Positions 24,936-32,064 of a DNA stretch of 33,634 nt are shown piece by piece. A program made the position numbers and the translations under genes. The DNA is from Candidatus Azambacteria bacterium (lineage in GTDB: Bacteria > Patescibacteriota > Minisyncoccia > GWC2-36-17 > WO2-46-25): NCBI GenBank assembly GCA_016200965.1, contig JACQDT010000024.1, forward strand, positions 1-33,634, given 5' to 3'. Every line of letters begins with the position of its first letter. Positions within the stretch are counted from its first letter, which is position 1. The notes below the pieces were generated by a model, which saw nothing but the letters and a program-made list of their open reading frames with translations, was not told where the DNA came from and searched no databases.

Positions 24936-25085
24936 ATGTACGAAAACGACTTTGAAGATGCCGCGGCAGAAAAGGTTGAGGAGAAAAAAGATCCCGAAGC
25001 GTGGGATGAAGAGGACGAGTTCAACGATATTGAGAAATTTGAGGTGGAAGAGGACAATGAAGAAGAGAAAGACGAAAACTACTAG
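24936..25085 (+). CDS. 49-residue highly acidic protein
   Basis: The ATG at 24936 opens a 49-residue frame with about 24 Asp/Glu residues (for example DPEAWDEEDEFNDIEKFE and EEDNEEEKDENY at the end). There are no hydrophobic segments, so it is probably disordered and cytosolic. A near-consensus promoter stands 50 bases upstream and the frame has nothing else to serve, so I believe it is expressed. It overlaps the convergent ruvC stop by four bases. Acidic tails of this type can mimic nucleic acid or bind basic proteins, but I recognise no family and propose no function. Confidence 0.6.
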   Translation: MYENDFEDAAAEKVEEKKDPEAWDEEDEFNDIEKFEVEEDNEEEKDENY

Positions 25086-25552
25086 ACGCTAGAGCTCGCG
25101 CACAGCGCCGCAGCCACTGCATCCGCCGCATCATCTTGCGACGGACGCTCCTTTATATTAAAAATCGTTTGTATCATCCGCTGTACCTGTTTTTTGTCGG
25201 CTTTTCCATAGCCGCACACCGCCTGTTTTATTTGCGACGGCGTAAACTCAAGTATCCGCACGCCGCTTTTTTCACACGTTGCGAGAATCACGCCGCGCGC
25301 TTGCGCGACGCGAATTCCCGTTTTCACGTTTTTCGCGAAAAAAATCTCCTCCACGGCCGCGACGTCAGGACGATGTTTGTGTATAAGCGCCAAAAGTTCG
25401 CGTTCGATCGTCGCGAGCTTTTGGGGCACCGTATGTTGGGCCGAAGGGATGTGCATACAGCCGGATTCCACAAGAGAAAGCCCTACGCCGTCCTTTTGAA
25501 CCACTCCGAATCCCACGCGCGTATCCCCGGGATCTATTCCCAAAATAATCAT
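25082..25552 (-). CDS. ruvC: Holliday junction endonuclease RuvC
   Basis: The 156-residue product has the RuvC active-site set: Asp7 in LGIDPGDTRVGFG, Glu68/69 in AVEEIFFAKN, and Asp140/141/144 in SQDDAADA. It is a RNase H-fold nuclease that resolves Holliday junctions. I chose ATG 25552; a TTG at 25564, abutting the yebC stop, is the alternative. It is the last gene of ruvB-yebC-ruvC; ruvA is not in the window. Confidence 0.95.
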   Translation of the reverse strand: MIILGIDPGDTRVGFGVVQKDGVGLSLVESGCMHIPSAQHTVPQKLATIERELLALIHKHRPDVAAVEEIFFAKNVKTGIRVAQARGVILATCEKSGVRILEFTPSQIKQAVCGYGKADKKQVQRMIQTIFNIKERPSQDDAADAVAAALCASSSV

Positions 25553-25564
25553 AGACCGCAACAA

Positions 25565-26293
25565 TTAGTTTTCGAACTGTGCGCTTGAGTAAATTTCCTG
25601 CACGTCGTCGTTGTCATCAAGCGCTTCAAATAAATCCTCAACTTGTTTTTTCAACTGCGGGTCGCTGACCACAGTGACATTTTTTGGTTTATAGTCAAAG
25701 CCCGTTTTCTCCACCATAACCCTTTTTTCCTCCAGAAATTTTTTGACGCGATACAGATCTTCCGGCCTAGTAAGTATGGTGATGGCGTCGCTTTCCCCGC
25801 TTTGCACATCTTCCGCCCCCGCTTCAATGGCGAGCAATTCCAGGTCGGCGCGGTTTGCGTTTCCGACCGCGGCGACTATCTCGCCGTATTTTTCAAACAA
25901 CCACATCACGGACCCCGGTGTCGCCATAGTACCGCCATGCGAAGAGAGCAGGTGGCGGATTTCCTGCGAAGTCCGATTACGCGAATCGGTGATGGCATCG
26001 ATGATAAGCGCGACTCCGCCGGGTCCGTATCCTTCAAATTGGATTTCCTGAAGTTGGTCGCCCCCTCCTCCCGAATATTTTTTTATGATGCGCTGTATGT
26101 TTTCGGAAGGCATATTTACCTCTTTTGCTTTTTCCAGCGCGAGCCGCAACGCCAAATTCGTATCGGGGTTTGACCCTTTTTCTTTTACCGCTACGCTGAT
26201 CATCCGCGATATCTTTGAGAACGCTTTTGCCTTTTTCGCGTCAGTAAGGGCCTTTTTATGCTTGATGGTGCTCCACTTCGAATGTCCGGACAT
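25565..26293 (-). CDS. yebC: YebC/TACO1 family protein
   Basis: The 242-residue product starts SGHSKWSTIKHKKALTDAKK, the invariant opening of the family, and contains NMPSENIQRIIKKYSGG and the GGVALIIDAITDSRNRT region. Family members have been described as transcriptional regulators and as translation factors helping ribosomes at proline-rich or difficult sequences. The start lies one base after the ruvB stop codon; placement among ruv genes is common in bacteria. Confidence 0.95.
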   Translation of the reverse strand: MSGHSKWSTIKHKKALTDAKKAKAFSKISRMISVAVKEKGSNPDTNLALRLALEKAKEVNMPSENIQRIIKKYSGGGGDQLQEIQFEGYGPGGVALIIDAITDSRNRTSQEIRHLLSSHGGTMATPGSVMWLFEKYGEIVAAVGNANRADLELLAIEAGAEDVQSGESDAITILTRPEDLYRVKKFLEEKRVMVEKTGFDYKPKNVTVVSDPQLKKQVEDLFEALDDNDDVQEIYSSAQFEN

Positions 26294-26294
26294 A

Positions 26295-27308
26295 TTATAG
26301 TAATAATCCTTGTTTATCCTTGTCGTGGTAAGGAATGCCGAGGTGTTCGTAGGCGTGTTTGGTCGCGATTCTTCCTTTCGGGCTTCGGGAAAGAAAACCG
26401 ATTTGCAGAAGATATGGCTCGTAGACGTCTTCTATGGTCTCCACTTCTTCGGAAGTGGATGCCGCGACGGATTTGAGCCCTACCGGCCCGCCACCGTATT
26501 TGGTGATGATCGCCTCAAGAATGCGAACGTCGGTTGTTTCAAGACCGATTGCGTCAACCTCTAGCACCGCTAGCGCTTTTTGAGCGACAGCACGCGTGAC
26601 GGGGGTCATATTATGAACCTGGGCGTAATCGCGCACACGTTTTAAAATCCTGTTTGCCACGCGTGGCGTGAAGCGCGAAGCCCGCGCGATGGTTTTCACG
26701 GCGTCGTCGTTGACACGCGCTTTCAAAAGCGCCGCCGACCGCCGGATGATGCGCTCTATTTCCTCTTCCCGGTAAAAATCAAGCCGGTGGGTTGCGCCGA
26801 ACCGGGAACGGAACGGAGAAGAAAGTAGTCCCGCGCGCGTGGTGGCGGCGATGATGGTAAAGCGGGGGAGATGGAGCTGGATCGTTTTTGCGGAAGGTCC
26901 TTTGCCCAAAATAATATCAAGCGTACTTGATTCCATCGCGGGGTAGAGCATTTCTTCCACCACTTTATGGATGCGGTGCGCCTCATCGATAAAAAGCACG
27001 CCGCCTTCTTCCATGTTGGTTAAGATGGCAGCAAGGTCACCCGCTTTTTCAATGGCGGGACCGGAAGTAACTTTCATAGTTGTTCCCATTTCTCTTCCGA
27101 CAAGATGGGCAAGCGTGGTTTTTCCTAACCCCGCGGGGCCGTATAACAGGACGTGCTCGATCGGTTCGCCCCGCTTTTGGGCGGCCTCAATGAGGATACG
27201 GAGGTTGTTCTTTATCTTTTCCTGTCCGATATACTCATCCCAACGCGAAGGTCTGAGCGCTAAGTCGAGCGTTACATCGTCTTTTTTAAGCACATCCCCG
27301 CTTGACAT
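26295..27308 (-). CDS. ruvB: Holliday junction branch migration helicase RuvB
   Basis: The 337-residue AAA+ motor has LRPSRWDEYIGQEKIKNNL near the start, Walker A LLYGPAGLGKTTLAH (about 54-68), Walker B GGVLFIDEAHRI, sensor IIAATTRAGLLSSPFRSRFG, and the C-terminal winged-helix with YLLQIGFLSRSPKGR. It drives Holliday junction branch migration with RuvA, which is not visible here. It is first in ruvB-yebC-ruvC. A 34-base hairpin (27339-27372) lies about 30 bases upstream of the start in the presumed leader. Confidence 0.96.
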   Translation of the reverse strand: MSSGDVLKKDDVTLDLALRPSRWDEYIGQEKIKNNLRILIEAAQKRGEPIEHVLLYGPAGLGKTTLAHLVGREMGTTMKVTSGPAIEKAGDLAAILTNMEEGGVLFIDEAHRIHKVVEEMLYPAMESSTLDIILGKGPSAKTIQLHLPRFTIIAATTRAGLLSSPFRSRFGATHRLDFYREEEIERIIRRSAALLKARVNDDAVKTIARASRFTPRVANRILKRVRDYAQVHNMTPVTRAVAQKALAVLEVDAIGLETTDVRILEAIITKYGGGPVGLKSVAASTSEEVETIEDVYEPYLLQIGFLSRSPKGRIATKHAYEHLGIPYHDKDKQGLLL

Positions 27309-27338
27309 AAAAAGAAAATTTGATTACTATTTGGACTT

Positions 27339-27372
27339 GTCCCACACCAGAACCTGCGGTTCGGTACGGGAC
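27339..27372 (-). other. hairpin in the presumed ruvB leader
   Basis: On the minus strand three nested stems, GTCCC/GGGAC, ACC/GGT and AACC/GGTT, close around a GCA loop with small internal loops. It is about 30 bases before the ruvB start and has no T-run. It may be a leader structure. The rest of 27309-27474 holds nothing I can assign; short open frames there look unconvincing. Confidence 0.3.
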
Positions 27373-27474
27373 TGCGCCGTTGTTTCGCTTGTAATGCGCG
27401 CTTTTTCTTTCCCTCCGATCCGCCGATGCTTTCAGTTCTTGGTGCGGGGCTTGTTGTTGCTTTTTGGAGGGGTA

Positions 27475-27503
27475 TTGACAAAATATAAACATTTTGTTAT
27501 ATT
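27475..27503 (+). promoter_or_regulatory. promoter of the 6S-like RNA
   Basis: Perfect TTGACA (27475-27480), ideal 17-base spacer and TATATT (27498-27503). No coding frame follows; the transcript would start near 27510, just before the structured RNA. Confidence 0.75.
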
Positions 27504-27509
27504 TACGCA

Positions 27510-27684
27510 GTTCATAAAAAAACCCACCAACCTGTAGGCAATTAAGGTTTCCATGCCTTAATATGGGAATACATCTCAGTTTCGGGTAGTTTGGTTCCGA
27601 CTAGTCTACTCCTCGGATGTATTCTCTCCCTCTGACCTTGAGCCAGAGTTCCTTGCCTACAGGTTCGTGGGTTTTTGCTTTTTA
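27510..27684 (+). ncRNA. ssrS: probable 6S RNA
   Basis: The RNA of about 170 nt folds end to end. The terminal stem pairs 27518-27541 with 27653-27676 (23 of 24 pairs, including CCTGTAGGCAA with TTGCCTACAGG). Then comes a large internal region with a small hairpin on each side (TTAAGG...CCTTAA on the 5' side, CTCTG...CAGAG on the 3' side). The upper stem has GGGAATACATC against GATGTATTCTCTCCC and an apical hairpin. A rod with a central bubble is the 6S RNA layout that mimics an open promoter and binds RNA polymerase. The 3' bubble string ACCTTGAGCC is reminiscent of E. coli 6S. The end runs into TTTTT. It has its own promoter and lies antisense to its neighbours. Identification is from pattern and memory, not from a covariance search. 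Confidence 0.7.
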
Positions 27685-27697
27685 GTCAAGCGCGCGA

Positions 27698-29365
27698 CTA
27701 TCCGGCAACCGCCTCAACTTCTTCAACGGTGGTGATCCCCCCCAGCGCTTTCATAAAACCATCCTGTTTTATGGACACCATTCCTTTGCGTTGCGCCATC
27801 TCCCGCAATTGCGACTGGATCGGGCTTGATACGATGACCTTTTCCGACTCCTCGTCCACACGGAACATCTCATACAGGCCCACCCTCCCTTTATATCCGG
27901 TGTTGTTGCACAGTTTGCATCCGGAGGGCCGCGCAATAGTTGTCTGATCATCAACGCGGGGAGGAGGGATTCTGACAGGAAGATCCGCGAACGCCAGTTT
28001 GAATTTCGCAAGCTCCTCTTTTGTAAGAGGGCTTTTTTGCGAGCAGTGTTCGCATACTCTGCGGACCAGCCGCTGAGCGATGAGCAGATTTACCGCCGGC
28101 GCGATGATGGAAGGGCTTAACTTCATGTCAATGAGCCGCAGTATGGCGCTTGGCGCATCATTCGTATGTAGTGTAGAAAAAACAAGATGACCCGTCAAGG
28201 CGGCGTGCAGAGCGATATCCGCCGTTTCCATGTCGCGGATTTCCCCGACCAAGATGACATCCGGGTCTTGGCGCAAAATGGAGCGCAGGCCGGATGAAAA
28301 GCCGTACCCGCCCGCCGGATTGACCTGGCTCTGCGAGATTCCCTCCACGTGATATTCAATGGGGTCTTCAATGGTGATGATTTTTACCTCGGATGTGTTG
28401 ATTTTTTTCAAAAACGCGTAGAGCGTCGTTGTTTTTCCCGATCCCGTCGGTCCGGTCACGAGGATAAGGCCGTTGGGACGCTTCAATTCCTCTTTCACCA
28501 CCTCAAGGTCATAGTCCAGAATGCCAAGTTTTTCAAGCGAAATGGCGATGGTCTTCGGATTGAGAATTCTCATCACGAGCGATTCTCCGTTGGGGCCGGG
28601 AAGCACCGAAGTGCGCACCTCGATTGATTTGTTTTGCGATACAATGGAGAATCTGCCGTCTTGCGGCGCATCCACGACGTTGAGCTTCATTTTGGAGAGC
28701 AGTTTGATGCGGCTCGCAAGCAAGGCATACATTTTTTTATCCAGCGATGCGACTTCCTGCAGAACGCCGTCAATGCGGAAACGTATGGTAGTACGATCCT
28801 CCTGCGGCTCCACGTGTACGTCGGAGCTGTCCAGGGAGAGCGATCCCGCAATGAGCAGTTCAAGCACCGCGGTGGCGTTTTTGAGCGCGGCGCGGAGATA
28901 CACGTCTTTGAAATCGTCCACGTAGTGTATTTCTTTTTGGAGCTTTTCAAGATTTTCCGGAGTAATTTCAATGACCCCCGTTACATCTTCTTTTTCTTTG
29001 GGGAGGAGGGAATAAAATCCCCACGCTTTCTCTAGGCCGTGCTGAGACACCAGAAAGAGGTCCACGATAAGACCCTTGTTTTTCATGTTTTCAACCGCAA
29101 GCATCGTGTGCGGGTCCTTCGGATTTTTTACCGCGACTTTCAGATTTGAGCCGAGTTTTTGTATCACGGCGAGACGAGAGCGCCTGGCACTTTCTTCATC
29201 CATGAAAGTGAGCGTTTCCATGTTGATCGTTTGTTTGGAAAGGTCTATATAGGGAATACCGACTTTTTCCGCAAGGCGCTGGGCGGCGTCCTCTTCTTCC
29301 TTTTTACGGAGCTCGTCGAACTTTTCTCTCTGCTTTTTTTCCTCAAATGAGTGCTCGGTAGACAT
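27698..29365 (-). CDS. pilB: PilB/GspE-type assembly ATPase
   Basis: The product of about 555 residues is a type IV pilus/type II secretion extension ATPase. It has an N-terminal domain (EEDAAQRLAEKVGIPYIDLS), Walker A GPTGSGKTTTLY (about 305-316), Asp box IITIEDPIEYHVEGISQSQV, Walker B DPDVILVGEIRDMETAD, His box STLHTNDAPSAI, and the metal-binding Cys motif CEHC / CKLCNN. It energises pilin polymerisation at the cytoplasmic membrane. ATG 29365 is chosen; longer frames would run far into the phospholipase D gene and give an implausible N terminus. No other pilus genes are in the window. Confidence 0.93.
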   Translation of the reverse strand: MSTEHSFEEKKQREKFDELRKKEEEDAAQRLAEKVGIPYIDLSKQTINMETLTFMDEESARRSRLAVIQKLGSNLKVAVKNPKDPHTMLAVENMKNKGLIVDLFLVSQHGLEKAWGFYSLLPKEKEDVTGVIEITPENLEKLQKEIHYVDDFKDVYLRAALKNATAVLELLIAGSLSLDSSDVHVEPQEDRTTIRFRIDGVLQEVASLDKKMYALLASRIKLLSKMKLNVVDAPQDGRFSIVSQNKSIEVRTSVLPGPNGESLVMRILNPKTIAISLEKLGILDYDLEVVKEELKRPNGLILVTGPTGSGKTTTLYAFLKKINTSEVKIITIEDPIEYHVEGISQSQVNPAGGYGFSSGLRSILRQDPDVILVGEIRDMETADIALHAALTGHLVFSTLHTNDAPSAILRLIDMKLSPSIIAPAVNLLIAQRLVRRVCEHCSQKSPLTKEELAKFKLAFADLPVRIPPPRVDDQTTIARPSGCKLCNNTGYKGRVGLYEMFRVDEESEKVIVSSPIQSQLREMAQRKGMVSIKQDGFMKALGGITTVEEVEAVAG

Positions 29366-29380
29366 AACAATGATGCCTTT

Positions 29381-29408
29381 ATCATACAGCCAAGCGCAAA
29401 AAACGCAA
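29381..29408 (-). promoter_or_regulatory. possible pilB promoter
   Basis: On the minus strand: TTGCGT (29408-29403), 16-base spacer, TATGAT (29386-29381), about 15 bases before the pilB start. Confidence 0.35.
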
Positions 29409-29420
29409 AACCCACGCAAT

Positions 29421-30455
29421 TTATACCAGCGACTGAAAAACGGAAATGAGCGGCGCGAGCAGATAATCAAACCATGTTTTTTTGTGCATAGAGGGGTCAA
29501 ACACCACGCAATTTTGTTTCCATGCGCCGATGATTCCGCCGAGTTCCCGCACCATTTGTTTATCTCGGAAGAATATGCCGGCTTCCACGTTATAACCGAA
29601 AGAAAGCGGATCAATGTTTTGCGAGCCGACCGCCCCTTCCGTATCGTCAATCAGCATCGCTTTTGCGTGGTTCATGTTTTTGTGCAGATAAAACACCACG
29701 CCCATCCGCTGGAGCTTGAGCACATAAAAATAATTGACTCGGTTGAAAATCCAATGGTCGGTGCGTCTGGGCACCAAAATACTCACGAGCGCGCCTCGCA
29801 ATACCGCCTGATGGAGCGCGGCAAACAGCCATCGGCGCGGCGCGAAATACGGCGTCACAATAACGACGCTTTTTTGCGCGCTTGCCAGTTTTTCCTGATA
29901 GCGCTTTTTAAGCAGAAGGTCTCCGCTGCTTTGCCGATGCTGTAAAAACCACATCCGCGTTTTTTTGAAAATGTTTTTTTTATGATAATACGCAAGAATG
30001 TTCGGGTCTTTCCCTCCGCATATCCGATAGTTTTTTGCAAAAGAACGGACAATGCTTTTTACCATGCGGCCGGTGAAGCGAACCTGCAAATCGTTCCATT
30101 TTTGGAACAGCTTATGAATGTTCACGCCGCCCAGAAATGCCGTTTTCTCATCCACCACCAATACTTTCTTATGCATGCGCCGAAGCCAATAGCTGAAAAA
30201 CAATACCTCCGCTCCCGCCTTCTTTATTTTTTCAATTGTCTTGGAGTCCAGCTCCTGGCTCCCAAAAGAATCCACAATGATCTTAACCGCAATCCCTTCC
30301 CTCGCTTTTTGCGCCAATAGTTCAAAAAAATTATATTTATCGGTGTTGTCGATGAATATATACATTTCAAGGAAAATTGATACGCGCGCGCCAGAAATCG
30401 CTTCAAGCATCGCCCCCCATGCTTTTTCCGAAGTGGTATAGAAGGTGTAGTTCAT
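29421..30455 (-). CDS. cls: phospholipase D family protein, probable cardiolipin synthase
   Basis: The 344-residue product has two HKD motifs: RMHKKVLVVDEKTAFLGGVN (about 113-132) and NHAKAMLIDDTEGAVGSQN (about 263-281). Each gives the H-x-K-x4-D catalytic pattern of the PLD superfamily. The order and spacing fit cardiolipin synthases, which join phosphatidyl groups. It lacks the usual N-terminal membrane helices of ClsA, like the shorter ClsB type. It is divergent from plsC, another phospholipid gene, and the two promoters overlap. Confidence 0.88.
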   Translation of the reverse strand: MNYTFYTTSEKAWGAMLEAISGARVSIFLEMYIFIDNTDKYNFFELLAQKAREGIAVKIIVDSFGSQELDSKTIEKIKKAGAEVLFFSYWLRRMHKKVLVVDEKTAFLGGVNIHKLFQKWNDLQVRFTGRMVKSIVRSFAKNYRICGGKDPNILAYYHKKNIFKKTRMWFLQHRQSSGDLLLKKRYQEKLASAQKSVVIVTPYFAPRRWLFAALHQAVLRGALVSILVPRRTDHWIFNRVNYFYVLKLQRMGVVFYLHKNMNHAKAMLIDDTEGAVGSQNIDPLSFGYNVEAGIFFRDKQMVRELGGIIGAWKQNCVVFDPSMHKKTWFDYLLAPLISVFQSLV

Positions 30456-30494
30456 TGATTATGAGGAAAGCCCAATCTTTTATTCGTGTCTTGC

Positions 30495-30523
30495 ATAGTA
30501 GCAAGTCCGGCTTTCATTGTCAC
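30495..30523 (-). promoter_or_regulatory. promoter of the phospholipase D gene
   Basis: On the minus strand: GTGACA (30523-30518), 17-base spacer, TACTAT (30500-30495). Its -35 box overlaps the -35 of the divergent plsC promoter (30517-30522) almost completely. Confidence 0.45.
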
Positions 30524-30545
30524 CAGAGGCCTGTTTTGGTAGAAT
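30517..30545 (+). promoter_or_regulatory. promoter of plsC
   Basis: TTGTCA (30517-30522), 17-base spacer, extended -10 TGGTAGAAT (30537-30545). The predicted start is near 30552, only about 9 bases before the ATG. Confidence 0.6.
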
Positions 30546-30560
30546 GCGTGGTGGTATCGC

Positions 30561-31232
30561 ATGAAAACTGACATGACTACTTTTCCGCCGACACTTGTAA
30601 AAATACACCAAAAAGCGATGTGGCCGATTATGCGCGCGATTCTCCGCATTTTCACGCGATACGAAGTGCGCGGCGCAGAGCACCTTAAAGGCCTCACGGG
30701 CCCTCTTATTATTGTGGCCAATCATAAGAGTAAATACGATGGTTATTTTATCGGCGCGAGCGTGCCGTTTGCATCGGCGCTGTTCCCGATTTATTTCATG
30801 ACCGATTCTTGGTATATGGAACGCCCGATCCTCGGCGCCTATCTCCGTTCAATAGGCGATTTCCCTGTGTATGAAAAAGTGGGGCTTGACCGGTCGCTTG
30901 AAATTGCGACGAAGCTTCTTGAAGAAGGCCGCGTTGTCTGTATCATGCCGGAGGGGAAGTTGTATCGCCAAGACGGCATTGCCGAAGGCAAGATTGGGGC
31001 CGCCGCGCTTGCGCTCCGCACGGGAGCGCCCATTCTCCCGATGGCGATAAAAGGCGGGCACGCATTCAACGAGCTGACTTTTTTTCTTGGACGGCATTCG
31101 TTGCGCGTCGCGTTCGGAGCTCCTTTCGCGCTTCACCCCGCAACTGTTGAAGGCAACGACCAGTTTGCATATTATCAAAAACAAACCGAAATAATCATGG
31201 AAAAAATCAAGGCGCTCTATGATGCGCTGTGA
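30561..31232 (+). CDS. plsC: 1-acyl-sn-glycerol-3-phosphate acyltransferase (PlsC family)
   Basis: The 223-residue product carries the family motifs: NHKSKYDGYFIG (about 53-64, the H-x4-D active site), a middle block with RPILGAYLRSIGDFPV, and MPEGKLYRQDGIAEGKIGAA (about 130-149, the acyltransferase PEG motif). PlsC makes phosphatidic acid from lysophosphatidic acid at the membrane. The neighbour across the divergent promoter is a cardiolipin synthase type gene, so phospholipid remodelling is a shared theme. ATG 30561 is used; 30573 is possible. Confidence 0.9.
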   Translation: MKTDMTTFPPTLVKIHQKAMWPIMRAILRIFTRYEVRGAEHLKGLTGPLIIVANHKSKYDGYFIGASVPFASALFPIYFMTDSWYMERPILGAYLRSIGDFPVYEKVGLDRSLEIATKLLEEGRVVCIMPEGKLYRQDGIAEGKIGAAALALRTGAPILPMAIKGGHAFNELTFFLGRHSLRVAFGAPFALHPATVEGNDQFAYYQKQTEIIMEKIKALYDAL

Positions 31233-31256
31233 CGGTTTTTGGCGTGGCAATCTTTT

Positions 31257-31841
31257 ATGAATAAATGGGATAACATTTTTTTGGAAGGAACAACATTCGG
31301 TCCGCTGAACGAAATATTCTTAAGTGCCCTTTTGGAAGCGGTTCAGAAACATATCAGAGTGACAGCTAAAGAAATTATTGATTTGGGCTACGGGGACGGA
31401 GACGCGCTGGTTCGATTTGCAAAACGGAGATTTAAGGTTGTTGGATTTGACTTTTCCGAGGTCGCTCTCGCAAAAGCTCGGCAAAGATTAGATGATGCAA
31501 AAATTACAAACATTGATCTGCGCTTAATAGATCTTGAGGAAATGATCGTCCAAGATAAGACCGATATTGTTCTCTGTAAGCTTACCTATGCGTTCGTGGA
31601 AAACAAAGAAAGGTTTTTGAAAAATGTCAAAAATCTCATGAAAGATAACTCCGTTTTCATACTCATAACCCCCGTTTTGCATAAAGGAGTTGAGTATTTT
31701 AAAGAAGATAAGCCAGGCATAGCCGTGGATTTTGATGAGACAAAAGATGTGCTTGCCAATCATTTCTCAAAAGTTGAAGTATTCCACCACAACTATCTTG
31801 GCGCAAGGGTGGATGTAACAACATTTTTGTGTTTCGCGTGA
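31257..31841 (+). CDS. class I SAM-dependent methyltransferase
   Basis: The product of about 194 residues has the Rossmann SAM-binding motifs: EIIDLGYGDGDALVRFAK (motif I, DLGxGxG type), VVGFDFSEVALAKARQRL (motif II, acidic loop), then LRLIDLEEM and TDIVLCKLTYAFVEN (motif IV). The substrate cannot be inferred. The start is ATG 31257; a TTG at 31239 is less likely. The gene begins 24 bases after plsC and may be co-transcribed. Its base composition is clearly more AT-rich than plsC, suggesting a different history. Confidence 0.85.
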   Translation: MNKWDNIFLEGTTFGPLNEIFLSALLEAVQKHIRVTAKEIIDLGYGDGDALVRFAKRRFKVVGFDFSEVALAKARQRLDDAKITNIDLRLIDLEEMIVQDKTDIVLCKLTYAFVENKERFLKNVKNLMKDNSVFILITPVLHKGVEYFKEDKPGIAVDFDETKDVLANHFSKVEVFHHNYLGARVDVTTFLCFA

Positions 31842-31877
31842 TCAGAGTGGACTCGCTTCCGCGATTCGTATTTTCAT

Positions 31878-31905
31878 TGTACCCCGCGCCTGTTTTTGGT
31901 ATGCT
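31878..31905 (+). promoter_or_regulatory. promoter of the truncated gene at 31936
   Basis: TTGTAC (31878-31883), 16-base spacer, TATGCT (31900-31905) preceded by TGG (extended -10). It reads into a short frame that looks like the beginning of a longer gene. Confidence 0.45.
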
Positions 31906-31935
31906 GGGAGAGTCAGCGACGAAGCCGCATTTTTA

Positions 31936-32064
31936 ATGAAAGCAATCACCAGAATATTCAATGATTTGTTCGTTCAGTATTTTCCCGCGCGCAAGAAGCC
32001 GGAGATTGATTTTGCTTTTCTTTTGCATTCGCGCTATACGTCGGCTCCATTCATTGAGTGTTGA
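31936..32064 (+). pseudogene. truncated gene start (42 codons)
   Basis: The 42-residue frame begins MKAITRIFNDLFVQYF and continues with PARKKPEIDFAFLLHSR, which reads like a normal soluble N terminus rather than random sequence. It then ends abruptly after a few more residues. It has its own promoter. Its last 31 bases overlap the 3' end of the convergent nucleotidyltransferase-like gene. The best explanation is that the rest of the gene was replaced when that neighbour arrived. I cannot name the parent family. Confidence 0.45.

Noticed and set aside
24842-25057. Ser-rich minus-strand frame opposite the acidic protein
   Set aside because: It is the complement of Asp/Glu codons of the acidic protein; the plus strand has the promoter and a natural start.
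27286-27492. 68-codon minus-strand frame upstream of ruvB
   Set aside because: It overlaps the 6S-like promoter and the ruvB start, and its composition looks random; no support as a gene.
29366-29650. Longer N terminus for pilB
   Set aside because: It would add 95 residues of Cys/Trp-rich nonsense overlapping the phospholipase D gene; the ATG at 29365 gives a normal PilB start.
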